This document shows, piece after piece, positions 18,273 through 26,070 of a stretch of DNA of 32,788 nucleotides; the stretch's first letter is position 1; each line of letters opens with the position of its first letter. Both the position numbers and the translations under genes were made by a program. Source of the stretch: Hyphomicrobiaceae bacterium (GTDB taxonomy: Bacteria > Pseudomonadota > Alphaproteobacteria > Rhizobiales > JAKIUO01). Under the pieces are notes generated by a model, which was given only the letters and a program-made list of their open reading frames with translations, did no database searches and was not told the DNA's origin. The stretch lies in contig JAKIUO010000007.1 of NCBI GenBank assembly GCA_021647535.1, positions 1 through 32,788 on the forward strand, written 5' to 3'.

Positions 18273-18650
18273 ATGCAGACAGAACTTGACCTGCGGCTGG
18301 ATCGTATGCCGATCATGGCCCAAAGGCAAAGCCATATTGATGCGAGTGCCTATAATGTCTGGCGACGTGCTCGTAATGTCTGGGGCGCGCCGATGAAGAT
18401 GATCCTGCCAGACATCAATGAATTCCAGCTCCACCTCACCGATGACTACTGGGTCATTGTTGATCTGTCCCGCAATGGTGCCTTGGTGCTGGCGTGGATC
18501 GATATGGAGGACAAGGATCGCACAGCCTTGCATGAGCCCATCGATTGCAAACTCAACTATTATCATTTTGCGGCCTCAGCCGTGCGCGCCAGATCCATCG
18601 ATCTGATGGAAGAGATGCTTAGCGCCCGCCTGAAAGATTTTTATCATTGA
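18273..18650 (+). CDS. Hypothetical protein, 125 residues, convergent with cbbO
   Basis: ATG 18273 follows a strong AAGGAG eight bases upstream, which supports a real gene. The protein is soluble and rich in aromatic and acidic residues (ASAYNVWRRARNVWGAP, LHLTDDYWVIVDLSRNGALVLAWIDMEDKD, KLNYYHFAASAVRARSIDLMEEMLSARL). No motif is recognised. Its stop codon ends at 18650 and the cbbO stop codon begins at 18651, so the two genes converge with no gap at all. Function unknown. Confidence 0.75.
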   Translation: MQTELDLRLDRMPIMAQRQSHIDASAYNVWRRARNVWGAPMKMILPDINEFQLHLTDDYWVIVDLSRNGALVLAWIDMEDKDRTALHEPIDCKLNYYHFAASAVRARSIDLMEEMLSARLKDFYH

Positions 18651-21014
18651 TCAGCCGGTAAGTGCGGCGAATACGGCGGGCAGCCTTTCTGGCAAGCGCT
18701 CTACATTGTCAATGATGGAATAGCGGTTGTCACCAAAGATACGGGCGACATATTGGTCGGCCAGCGGGTCGAGGGTCAGGCAATAGGTATAGACCCCCTG
18801 CATGGCCAGGTCTTCGACGGCTTTTTTGGTGTCATGGCGTAAATATTGTGGGTCGCGTTCGTCAATATCGGCCGGTTCGCCATCAGTGATCAGCAGCACT
18901 AATCGCTTTTGCACGGGTTGCTCGGTTAAATGATGCCCGGCATGGCGCAAAGCGGCTCCCATACGGGTAGACAACCCACCTTTCATGCCAGCCATACGGG
19001 CTTTGACATCATCATTATAGCTCTCGTTGAAATCCTTGAAGCGGTAATATTGCACATCATGGCGGCCATCGGAGGCGAAACCATGCACGGCAAACGGGTC
19101 GCCAATAGAATCAATCGCCCAGGACATCAGACCGGTGGCATCGCGGGTCAGCGACAAGATGGTGCTTTCATCCTCTTCATCCGCTTTGTTGATGCGCTCA
19201 TTGGTGCTCTCAGAGAGATCCAGCAGGATGATCACGGCGAGATCGCGGACGTGGCGGGTGATGCGGATATTGATTTTCGGGTCAGGGCTGACGCCGCGCC
19301 GGATGTCGATCATGGCGTTGACGGCGGCGTTCAAATCGATTTCTTCGCCCTCTTCATAGCCGCGCTTGCGGACAATACCTTCGGGCTGCATGGCATCAAC
19401 CAGATGGCGGATGCGGGCCGCAATGGGGCGATGTTTGAGCAGGATCTCATCCATGATTTCCGGGTCAGCCTTGGGCTGGCGGCGCTCAATGACGGTGACC
19501 CAGTCCGGGCGATGCAGCTGGATGTGATAATCCCATTCGGGATAGTGGAAGGGGTCGGAAACGGGTTCGCGGCCCAGCATATCATTGATCGACACGCCCA
19601 TATCTTCATAAGGCATGAGCTCGGTTTTCAGCGTCCAGATTTCCTCGGCATCGTCTCCAGCAAATTCATTGGGGACTTCATTGATGAATTCCATCAGGCC
19701 GACATCGCGGCGCACCTGTTGGCCAGAGGAGGGGATATATTCGGCGCCTTCTGCATTCCATGCCAGTTCCGCAAAGCCCCAGACATAGCGGTTATCATCA
19801 CGATAGGGGATGGGCGAGTTTTCGAGCACGTTGAGCGAGGGCAGGCCGGTCGCCTTGTACATCAGGTGATAAAAATCCATACCGGCATTCCAGCTGGCCT
19901 GATTGTCTTTGGGCTCGATGGCAAGCGCGGCGCGGAACTGCGCAATGATGTTCATCAAAGCTTCGTTGTCATCGCCAAGAGTTTCATCAATCAACAGGTG
20001 AGAGGCCCGGGTCATATAGGCTTGCGAGGGATGCAGAGGGGCTGCCGGATCGAGATTTTCGGCTAGATTGGCAAAGAACGGCAGCCAGAGTTTTTTCAGG
20101 CCGGGAAAGTCCTGCATGGCCAGAAATTCGACGCGGGCATCCTCGAACAGATCAATGCATTTCATATGGGCTGGCGTCAGCTCGCGCGCTTCAATCGGTT
20201 TGCTCGTATAGACAATATGAGCGGCGGCGTGCGCGGCCACAGCGCGGTAAATTTCCATGCCGTTAATGCCGTGAAAATCATCGAAGGCGTCCGGCATATG
20301 CAGGAAATAATCTTCGATAAACGGGCGGATGCCAAGGCGGGTTTCATAGTCGCCAGCCGTCGGGCGCATGAAAAAGGCGCGTCCCCACAAGGCCCGTAGA
20401 TAGAAATTGAGCTTGCGCTGATTGTCGATGAACAAAGTGCCGCGCCGCTCTTTTTGCAGCATACTCTTTGAGCTTTCGGACGACAGGGAGAAATAGGCCA
20501 TCTGTCCATCAAGATCACGCACATGAGCCTGTGTGCCCCACAAAACCCAGCGGCGCAGACCACCAAGGGTGAGCTTGGAGAGCAGCTCTTCCATATTTTC
20601 CATCATTGGACGGATGCCGCGTGGCGCCCGGCCAAGCATCGTGTGCAAGAGCTTCATATAGTTACGGATCATATGCGCTTCACCAAAGCGTCTTGCTGCC
20701 AGCGGCAGGCTTTGGATGACCATAATCAACACCGTTCCCGAGGTATGGGAGGACATTTTCATGATGGCTTCAATGATGTCGGGAATGACATCTTCGCCAA
20801 CTTCCTTGGCGACCTGGGGGATTTCCTGAATATAGGACAAGATCAGGTCGGGACCACGACCAAGCGCGCACATGCCCTTGACACCCTCAAGATAATTGCT
20901 CAGCCCTTGCGGCGACAAGACACGGCCCGCCTCTTGATAGGACGCCTCAAGCGCTGCTATATGAGGATGATCCTCCTCAAGGCAACTGATATATTCTTTG
21001 AAGTCTATTGTCAT
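18651..21014 (-). CDS. cbbO: CbbO, VWA-domain Rubisco activase subunit
   Basis: 787 residues. A long helical N-terminal region (1 to about 580) resembles CbbO/NorD proteins. A C-terminal von Willebrand factor A domain has the MIDAS metal site: D599-x-S601-x-S603 (LLDLSESTN), the Thr in GGLSTRMGAALR, and the Asp of LLITDGEP. CbbO is the adaptor that, with the AAA+ ring of CbbQ, removes inhibitory sugar phosphates from form I Rubisco; the MIDAS site contacts Rubisco in studied systems. NorD of the nitric oxide reductase locus is the closest alternative, excluded by the adjacent cbbLS-cbbQ. Start ATG 21014 after CAGGG. An unrelated ORF separates it from cbbQ. Confidence 0.92.
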   Translation of the reverse strand: MTIDFKEYISCLEEDHPHIAALEASYQEAGRVLSPQGLSNYLEGVKGMCALGRGPDLILSYIQEIPQVAKEVGEDVIPDIIEAIMKMSSHTSGTVLIMVIQSLPLAARRFGEAHMIRNYMKLLHTMLGRAPRGIRPMMENMEELLSKLTLGGLRRWVLWGTQAHVRDLDGQMAYFSLSSESSKSMLQKERRGTLFIDNQRKLNFYLRALWGRAFFMRPTAGDYETRLGIRPFIEDYFLHMPDAFDDFHGINGMEIYRAVAAHAAAHIVYTSKPIEARELTPAHMKCIDLFEDARVEFLAMQDFPGLKKLWLPFFANLAENLDPAAPLHPSQAYMTRASHLLIDETLGDDNEALMNIIAQFRAALAIEPKDNQASWNAGMDFYHLMYKATGLPSLNVLENSPIPYRDDNRYVWGFAELAWNAEGAEYIPSSGQQVRRDVGLMEFINEVPNEFAGDDAEEIWTLKTELMPYEDMGVSINDMLGREPVSDPFHYPEWDYHIQLHRPDWVTVIERRQPKADPEIMDEILLKHRPIAARIRHLVDAMQPEGIVRKRGYEEGEEIDLNAAVNAMIDIRRGVSPDPKINIRITRHVRDLAVIILLDLSESTNERINKADEEDESTILSLTRDATGLMSWAIDSIGDPFAVHGFASDGRHDVQYYRFKDFNESYNDDVKARMAGMKGGLSTRMGAALRHAGHHLTEQPVQKRLVLLITDGEPADIDERDPQYLRHDTKKAVEDLAMQGVYTYCLTLDPLADQYVARIFGDNRYSIIDNVERLPERLPAVFAALTG

Positions 21015-21079
21015 GGCGAACCCTGATTTTGGACCATTAATCTGGCGACAAGCCGAGCCATTTATGGTCTTTTAAAAAC

Positions 21080-21559
21080 TCATTTTCCAGATATGACCTG
21101 TTTCCGATAGTCCTGCCATTTGGCCATTCCTTCGCGCAAAAGAATTCCCAGCTCAATGTCGCTGTGAACTTCGGCTTGCACAAGCTCCAGAAAGGACTCG
21201 TCACATGGCAAGTTTTCCTTGTTAACGGTTTCAGGCAAAAGGACAACAGGTCCCCCGTCACCTGCCTGGGGATTAAAAATCACAAATCCGGAAGCCTCTG
21301 CGAAATCGTAGATAAAGGAGATGGTTTCGGATGAAAGACCGTGCAAATGGAATTGCGCTCCCGAAAACTCATGCTCAATATCCAGCAGTCCCTTCGCCCC
21401 AATCTCTATTTCAAAACCAATAGAATTCGAGACAGTAAAGAAGCCAAATTCATCTGGCTGAGTACAGGAAAAACGGGAAAGAAACTCTAAAGCCTCAGAC
21501 TTTTTTCCAACCCCTTCTCTGCCCTTGTCAAAAGACTGCAAGATAAGGTCAAAACTCAT
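21080..21559 (-). CDS. Unknown protein inserted between cbbQ and cbbO
   Basis: 159 residues from ATG 21559 with AGGGGAA seven bases upstream, 20 bp after the cbbQ stop and 65 bp before cbbO, so it should be cotranscribed. The start MSFDLILQSFDKG resembles an unnamed set of bacterial hypothetical proteins beginning MSFDL.LQ.F..G. The visible pattern is alternating strands and helices (GFFTVSNSIGFEIEIGAKG, FHLHGLSSETISFIYDFAEASGFVIFNP). No signal peptide, nucleotide loop or metal motif. Base composition is more AT-rich by hand count (about 40-47% GC in sampled lines) than flanking cbbQ (about 53%), suggesting later acquisition. It could be a Rubisco accessory factor or a passenger. Confidence 0.8.
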   Translation of the reverse strand: MSFDLILQSFDKGREGVGKKSEALEFLSRFSCTQPDEFGFFTVSNSIGFEIEIGAKGLLDIEHEFSGAQFHLHGLSSETISFIYDFAEASGFVIFNPQAGDGGPVVLLPETVNKENLPCDESFLELVQAEVHSDIELGILLREGMAKWQDYRKQVISGK

Positions 21560-21579
21560 TGGTTTTCCCCTCTGCCTTC

Positions 21580-22410
21580 CTAAAAATAGGTCGCGACAGC
21601 GGCGTCGAGCGTGTCGCGCATATCGGGATCATCGGTCAATGGCCGTACCAGCGCCATGCGGCAGGCGTCTTCGGGGTTGATGCCTTTTTTGATCAACTGA
21701 GCCGCATAAATCAGCAGGCGTGTCGACATACCTTCATCAAGCCCGTGACCTTTGAGGTTGCGAGACCGCTGAGCGATCTGTACCAGTTTCTTGGCGGTGG
21801 TGGCATCGATCCCTGATTCATGAACGACAATTTCTGTTTCGGTATCTTCGTCTGGATAGTCAAAATCGAGGGCGGCAAAGCGCTGTTTGGTGGATTGTTT
21901 GAGATCTTTCATCAAGCTTTGATAGCCCGGATTATAGGAGATGACGATCTGGAAATCAGGGTGGGCTGTGACTTGCTCGCCTTTTTTCTCCAGCGGCAAA
22001 ATACGGCGATGATCCGTCAGGGGATGGATGACAACAGTTGTATCCTGACGGGCCTCAACGATTTCATCAAGATAACAGATGGCACCGATACGAGCAGCAA
22101 TGGTCAAGGGACCATCTTGCCATTTTGTGCCATTAATATCGAGCAGAAAACGCCCGACCAGGTCAGAGGCCGTCATGTCTTCATTACAAGCCACGGTGAT
22201 CAGCGGTTTTTTCAATTTCCAGGCCATATGTTCGACAAAGCGCGATTTACCGCAACCCGTCGGACCTTTCAGCATGACCGGCATCTTGGCATCATAAGCA
22301 GCTTCATAAAGTGCAACTTCATCGTGTACCGAGCGATAATAAGGCTCTTCGTTGATGAGGTATTGTGTCTGATCCAGGGGATTGTTTTGTGTCTTGCTAG
22401 CATCTGCCAT
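21580..22410 (-). CDS. cbbQ: CbbQ, MoxR-type AAA+ ATPase, Rubisco activase motor
   Basis: 276 residues from ATG 22410 with AAAGGG eight bases upstream; GTG 22419 abuts that site. Walker A is G49-PTGCG-K55-S56 and Walker B is YLDE (D115, E116), followed by the DHRRILPLEKKGE insertion and the QIVISYNPGYQS sensor 1 region typical of CbbQ/NorQ. The C-terminal helical lid ends in DTLDAAVATYF. CbbQ forms hexamers that, with CbbO, remodel Rubisco active sites using ATP. It follows the terminator after cbbS, so it is expected to be expressed below Rubisco itself. Confidence 0.95.
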   Translation of the reverse strand: MADASKTQNNPLDQTQYLINEEPYYRSVHDEVALYEAAYDAKMPVMLKGPTGCGKSRFVEHMAWKLKKPLITVACNEDMTASDLVGRFLLDINGTKWQDGPLTIAARIGAICYLDEIVEARQDTTVVIHPLTDHRRILPLEKKGEQVTAHPDFQIVISYNPGYQSLMKDLKQSTKQRFAALDFDYPDEDTETEIVVHESGIDATTAKKLVQIAQRSRNLKGHGLDEGMSTRLLIYAAQLIKKGINPEDACRMALVRPLTDDPDMRDTLDAAVATYF

Positions 22411-22509
22411 GATTGTCACCCTTTTACTTTTTATGGTTTTGTTATTCTATCAATGGGTATGGGCCCTGCCTTGATGCAGAGCAAACCGAGTGAGCCGATA
22501 GCGATTGAT

Positions 22510-22563
22510 AAAAAAACAAGGCTGCAATTTAGAGGCCATAGGCCCGATATAATTGCAGCCTTG
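22510..22563 (-). terminator. Intrinsic terminator between cbbS and cbbQ
   Basis: Read on the minus strand: CAAGGCTGCAATT, a 21-base loop with an inner GGCC dyad, then AATTGCAGCCTTG followed by seven T. The 13-bp stem is perfect. It begins 20 bp after the cbbS stop and should limit read-through into cbbQ. Confidence 0.9.
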
Positions 22564-22583
22564 TCAATTTCAAGGTCTAAGAA

Positions 22584-22940
22584 CTAGACGGTTTTACCAC
22601 GGTAAAGAACCATGTTTACACCCTGTGACTGAGCATAATTGTCATAGCCGATAAGACGCAAATGGTTTTCAGGATGGGCCTTGTGACAGGCTTCAACTTC
22701 AGCGAGGATCACATCGACATCGGTTTCACCAAACAAAGGCAGTTTCCACATATACCAGAAGTTGGAAGTGGCGTTTTCTGGTTCTGTATGTTCAACGGCT
22801 GGATTAAAGCCTTTGGAAACCAGATATTCGACCTGTTTACGGATCTGTTCTGGTGTCATTGCTGGCAAATATGAAAAAGTTTCAAATTTACGGCTGCTTG
22901 TGTCCGATAGGCTGGACGCATAATCTTGTACATCACCCAT
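22584..22940 (-). CDS. cbbS: Rubisco small subunit, form I
   Basis: 118 residues, in the normal bacterial range. ATG 22940 follows AAGGA eight bases upstream. The family blocks are intact: FETFSYLPAMTPEQIRKQVEYLVSKGF, WYMWKLPLFGETDVDVILAEVEACHKAHPENHLRLIGYDNYAQSQ. The small subunit caps the L8 core to give the L8S8 holoenzyme. It is the second gene of the cbb operon, 109 bp after cbbL, and is closely followed by a strong terminator. Confidence 0.96.
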   Translation of the reverse strand: MGDVQDYASSLSDTSSRKFETFSYLPAMTPEQIRKQVEYLVSKGFNPAVEHTEPENATSNFWYMWKLPLFGETDVDVILAEVEACHKAHPENHLRLIGYDNYAQSQGVNMVLYRGKTV

Positions 22941-23001
22941 ATTATATTCCTTCGAGTTTTCGCCAATATCTATTGGCCTAAATTAATTTGAACTGAATGG
23001 T

Positions 23002-23032
23002 GTGGACAGGGCCGCTTAAAAGCCCCATCCAC
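23002..23032 (-). other. Intercistronic hairpin between cbbL and cbbS
   Basis: On the transcribed (minus) strand, GTGGATGGGGC and GCCCTGTCCAC form an 11-bp continuous stem with two G-U pairs and a 9-base loop. On the other strand the same positions are C-A mismatches, so the structure favours the cbb mRNA. No T tract: a stabiliser or processing site is more likely than a terminator. Confidence 0.55.
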
Positions 23033-23049
23033 TCCCAATCGGCATGAGC

Positions 23050-24468
23050 CTATTTATGGGCTACGTCCAGTTTGTCGACAGTGTCGAATTCAAACTTGAT
23101 TTCTTTCCATGTTTCCATGGCAGCCCCAAGTTCTGGAGAATGTTTGGCAGCTTGTGTAAGAATATCTTTGCCTTCTTTTTCCATCTCACGACCTTCGTTA
23201 CGAGCCTGAACACAGGCTTCAACAGCGACACGATTGGCTGCAGCACCAGCTGCATTGCCCCAAGGATGACCAAGGGTACCACCACCGAACTGCAAGCAAC
23301 TGTCATCACCAAAGATAGCGACCAGTGCTGGCATATGCCAAACATGGATACCACCAGAAGCAACAGGGATAACACCAGGCATTGAGCCCCAGTCCTGATC
23401 GAAGAAGATGCCGCGTTCACGGTCTTCCTTGATGAAGCTGTCCCGCATGATGTCAATCCAGCCAAGGGTAGGTGCGCGGTCGCCTTCCAGTTTACCAACA
23501 ACCGTACCGGAGTGAAGATGGTCACCACCAGACAGACGGAGAATTTTTGCCAAGACGCGGAAATGGATACCGTGATGGGGGTCTCTGTCAAGAACAGCGT
23601 GCATGGCGCGATGGATATGCAAAAGCATACCATTTTCCTGACACCACTGAGCCAGCTGCGTATTGGCGGACCAGCCACCTGTGATATAGTCATGCATAAT
23701 GATCGGCGCGCCAATTTCCTTGGCATATTCGGCACGTTTCATCATTTCATCAGAAGTTGGCGCCGTCACGTTCAGGTAATGACCTTTACGCTCACCAGTT
23801 TCAGCTTCAGCTTTGTGAATGGCTTCCATGACGAAATCAAAACGACCTCTCCAGCGCATGAAAGGCTGTGAGTTGATGTTTTCATCATCTTTGGTGAAAT
23901 CAAGACCACCACGAAGACCTTCATAACAGGCGCGGCCATAGTTTTTGGCAGACAGACCAAGTTTTGGTTTGATAGTACAACCAAGGAAAGGACGGCCATA
24001 TTTATTGAGAATATCGCGTTCCATCTGGATGCCCTGTGGTGGACCATTACAGGTCATGACATAGGCGATGGGGAAGCGGACATCTTCGAGGCGAAGAGCA
24101 CGAAGGGCCTTAAAACCAAACACGTTACCAACCAGCGATGTCATCACATTGACGACAGAACCTTCTTCGAAAAGGTCAATCGGGTAAGCGATAAAGGCAT
24201 AGAAGCAGGTGTCATCACCAGGAACATCTTCGATTTTGTAGGCGCGGCCTTTATAATAATCGAGATCGGTGAGAAGGTCGGTCCAAACCGTTGTCCATGT
24301 ACCGGTTGAACTTTCGGCAGCCACAGCAGCGGCGATTTCTTCACGGGGAACACCAGCCTGAGGGGTGATTTTAAAACAGGCCAGAATGTCGGTATCTTTG
24401 GGGGTATAATCCGGCATCCAATAATTTTCGCGGTAGTCTTTCACACCGGCATCATAGGTTTTGGCCAT
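23050..24468 (-). CDS. cbbL: Rubisco large subunit, form IA
   Basis: 472 residues. Active-site residues are all present: K167 (in TIKPKLGLSAKNYG), the carbamylated K193 with D195 and E196 (GGLDFTKDDE), the His of HIHRAMHAV, the loop 6 Lys of SGTVVGKLEG, and SGGIHVWHMP with the GGGTLGHPWG phosphate loop. The N-terminus (MAKTYDAGVKDYRENYWMPDYTPKDTDILACFK) and the cbbQ-cbbO linkage mark the green-like form IA(q) group. It catalyses carboxylation of ribulose bisphosphate in the Calvin cycle. No carboxysome shell gene is seen here, so it is probably cytosolic. ATG 24468 follows AAGGAG. Confidence 0.98.
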   Translation of the reverse strand: MAKTYDAGVKDYRENYWMPDYTPKDTDILACFKITPQAGVPREEIAAAVAAESSTGTWTTVWTDLLTDLDYYKGRAYKIEDVPGDDTCFYAFIAYPIDLFEEGSVVNVMTSLVGNVFGFKALRALRLEDVRFPIAYVMTCNGPPQGIQMERDILNKYGRPFLGCTIKPKLGLSAKNYGRACYEGLRGGLDFTKDDENINSQPFMRWRGRFDFVMEAIHKAEAETGERKGHYLNVTAPTSDEMMKRAEYAKEIGAPIIMHDYITGGWSANTQLAQWCQENGMLLHIHRAMHAVLDRDPHHGIHFRVLAKILRLSGGDHLHSGTVVGKLEGDRAPTLGWIDIMRDSFIKEDRERGIFFDQDWGSMPGVIPVASGGIHVWHMPALVAIFGDDSCLQFGGGTLGHPWGNAAGAAANRVAVEACVQARNEGREMEKEGKDILTQAAKHSPELGAAMETWKEIKFEFDTVDKLDVAHK

Positions 24469-24513
24469 TGTGGCACTCCTTCATTCGTGAGGGGTTTAGA
24501 GAATTGAACCATC

Positions 24514-24543
24514 ATAATATGGTTGCTCAACAAGTGCGTCCAA
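24514..24543 (-). promoter_or_regulatory. Candidate sigma-70 promoter of cbbL
   Basis: On the minus strand, TTGGAC (-35) and TATTAT (-10) are 18 bp apart, about 45 bp before the cbbL ATG. A GTTG-AG-CAAC dyad (24522-24531) lies in the spacer. The 303-bp divergent region 24469-24771 must also hold CbbR sites, but I found no convincing T-N11-A dyad. Confidence 0.4.
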
Positions 24544-24771
24544 AGTGTCCTGGAAAAACCTGTAGTGTATTTTCATACCAGAACATCCTAATCCGATTTT
24601 TCAGATCATTTAACTTGTCGACACTATACTATGGGCCGGACACTACCCGAATGTTTCCACTTTGCAAAATTAAATGTTTTACACGGGCCATAAGAAAAAC
24701 TTATAATTGTTTTGCCGTAAATCTGACATATTTGATTTTAAGGGAGAGACGCTATTCCAAAAGTATCTGAA

Positions 24772-25659
24772 TTGATCACATTGCGGCAGTTGAAACTTTT
24801 TGATGCGATTGCCCGGCATAATAATTTTTCTCTGGCGGCCAGTGAAGTCAATCTGTCCCAACCCGCTGTTTCGCTTCAGATAAAGAAGCTGGAAGAAACG
24901 GTTGGTCTGCCATTGTATGAGAAACTCAACAAGCAGATACACCTGACGGCAGCCGGGAAAATCCTGCTTGAAACATCGCGCTCCGTGCAGTCCCGACTGG
25001 AGCAGATGCACGCCGAGATTGATTATCTGAAAGGGGATATAAGAGGACCTTTGAATATTGCTGTTGTCACATCAGCCAAATATTTTCTGCCTCATTTTTT
25101 GAGTGAATTTTTACAACTCTATCCAAATGTGACCCCGAGCATGGCGGTTGTAAACCGTGAAACGATCCTCAAAAGTCTGGCTGAAAACACCTATAATCTC
25201 TATATTGCCGGGCGTGTCGCCAAGAGATTGAGGGTGCAGGCGCATCCCTTTCTGGAAAATATTCTTGAAGTAGTCGCCTCGCCCCACCACCCTCTTTGCG
25301 CCAAAAGCGATATCACACTGGCCGACCTTGTGAATGAGCGTTTTTTGGTGCGGGAAAAGGGATCGGGAACACGCAAGGCCATTGACCGGCTTTTTGCGGG
25401 GGAAAACCTTGTCATACGCCCTTATATGGAGCTGGGCGATACCGGTGCCATTAAAAATGCCGTTATGGCCAATCTGGGGATCTCCGTTTTGTCACGCCAT
25501 AGTCTGCATGAGGAGTTGCAGACCGGCAGTATCAAAATATTGAAGGCCAGGGGGTTTCCCTTGCACCGCCATTGGTATGCGATCTATCCCAGCGAAAAAA
25601 GCCTCTCTATCGTCACCAAAACCTTCCTTGAATTTCTGATGACGAAGAATACGGTCTGA
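24772..25659 (+). CDS. cbbR: CbbR, LysR-type regulator of the cbb operon
   Basis: 295 residues from TTG 24772, giving MITLRQLKLFDAIARHNNFSLAASEVNLSQPAVSLQIKKLEETVG, the winged helix-turn-helix of CbbR proteins (residues 1-60). The C-terminal inducer-binding domain runs from about 90 (IRGPLNIAVVTSAKYFLPHFLSEFLQLYPNV onward). Divergent from cbbL, the standard arrangement; it should activate cbb genes in response to Calvin-cycle metabolites. The start is uncertain. No ATG or GTG fits, and the only good ribosome site (AGGGAGAG, 24741-24748) is 23 bases from the TTG but seven bases from an in-frame ATT at 24754, which would add six residues. Confidence 0.92.
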   Translation: MITLRQLKLFDAIARHNNFSLAASEVNLSQPAVSLQIKKLEETVGLPLYEKLNKQIHLTAAGKILLETSRSVQSRLEQMHAEIDYLKGDIRGPLNIAVVTSAKYFLPHFLSEFLQLYPNVTPSMAVVNRETILKSLAENTYNLYIAGRVAKRLRVQAHPFLENILEVVASPHHPLCAKSDITLADLVNERFLVREKGSGTRKAIDRLFAGENLVIRPYMELGDTGAIKNAVMANLGISVLSRHSLHEELQTGSIKILKARGFPLHRHWYAIYPSEKSLSIVTKTFLEFLMTKNTV

Positions 25660-25706
25660 TAGCAACCGCGCTTTAAAGCCATCCATACCATACAAGGGCT
25701 AAAATG

Positions 25707-25940
25707 AGGGGCTCTGCCCCATAGGCGCTAAGTTAAGCGCCGCCTCGCTGTGCGAATGGGCTATCGCCCAAACCCATTCGGGGGAAGTTCCCTCCGATCC
25801 CCCTCATTTTTAAATTTTTAGAGCAAAAATGGGTGGGTTTGGGAGGTATCCTCCCAAGCGGGCCAGAAAGCGGATAATGGGCGGCAGCCCGATTGCGAAG
25901 CAAGTTTGGCCGTAACTTAGCGCTTATGGGGCGAGCCCCT
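25707..25940. repeat. Intergenic inverted-repeat element, family 1, complete copy
   Basis: Terminal inverted repeats of about 28 bp: AGGGGCTCTGCCCCATAGGC onward (25707-25735), matched by the complement of 25913-25940 with two differences. Inside are nested arms (GCGAATGGGCTATCGCCCA versus the CGGCAGCCCGATTGCGAAGC side) and the core GGGTGGGTTTGGGAGG...CCTCCCAAGCGGG. It fills most of the 411-bp gap between cbbR and purL, which otherwise holds no gene. Confidence 0.8.
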
Positions 25941-26070
25941 GCCGCTGTCCGCGCAGGACGCCAGCCTCGCAGAGAAGAATTGGCAGGGGAGGACACATAT
26001 CAGGCACGATGGGTCGATATAAAGGGCGGTTGGTATCGGGTGGAATGATTGCGAGCGGGGGCAATCTGCT

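Noticed and set aside
18930..20066. 378-codon plus-strand ORF opposite cbbO
   Set aside because: It is antisense to an intact VWA-domain gene, with no ribosome site and no recognisable domain.
24544..24771. CbbR binding site of the T-N11-A type
   Set aside because: Several loose matches can be found in this AT-rich stretch but none has a convincing dyad, so no site was annotated.
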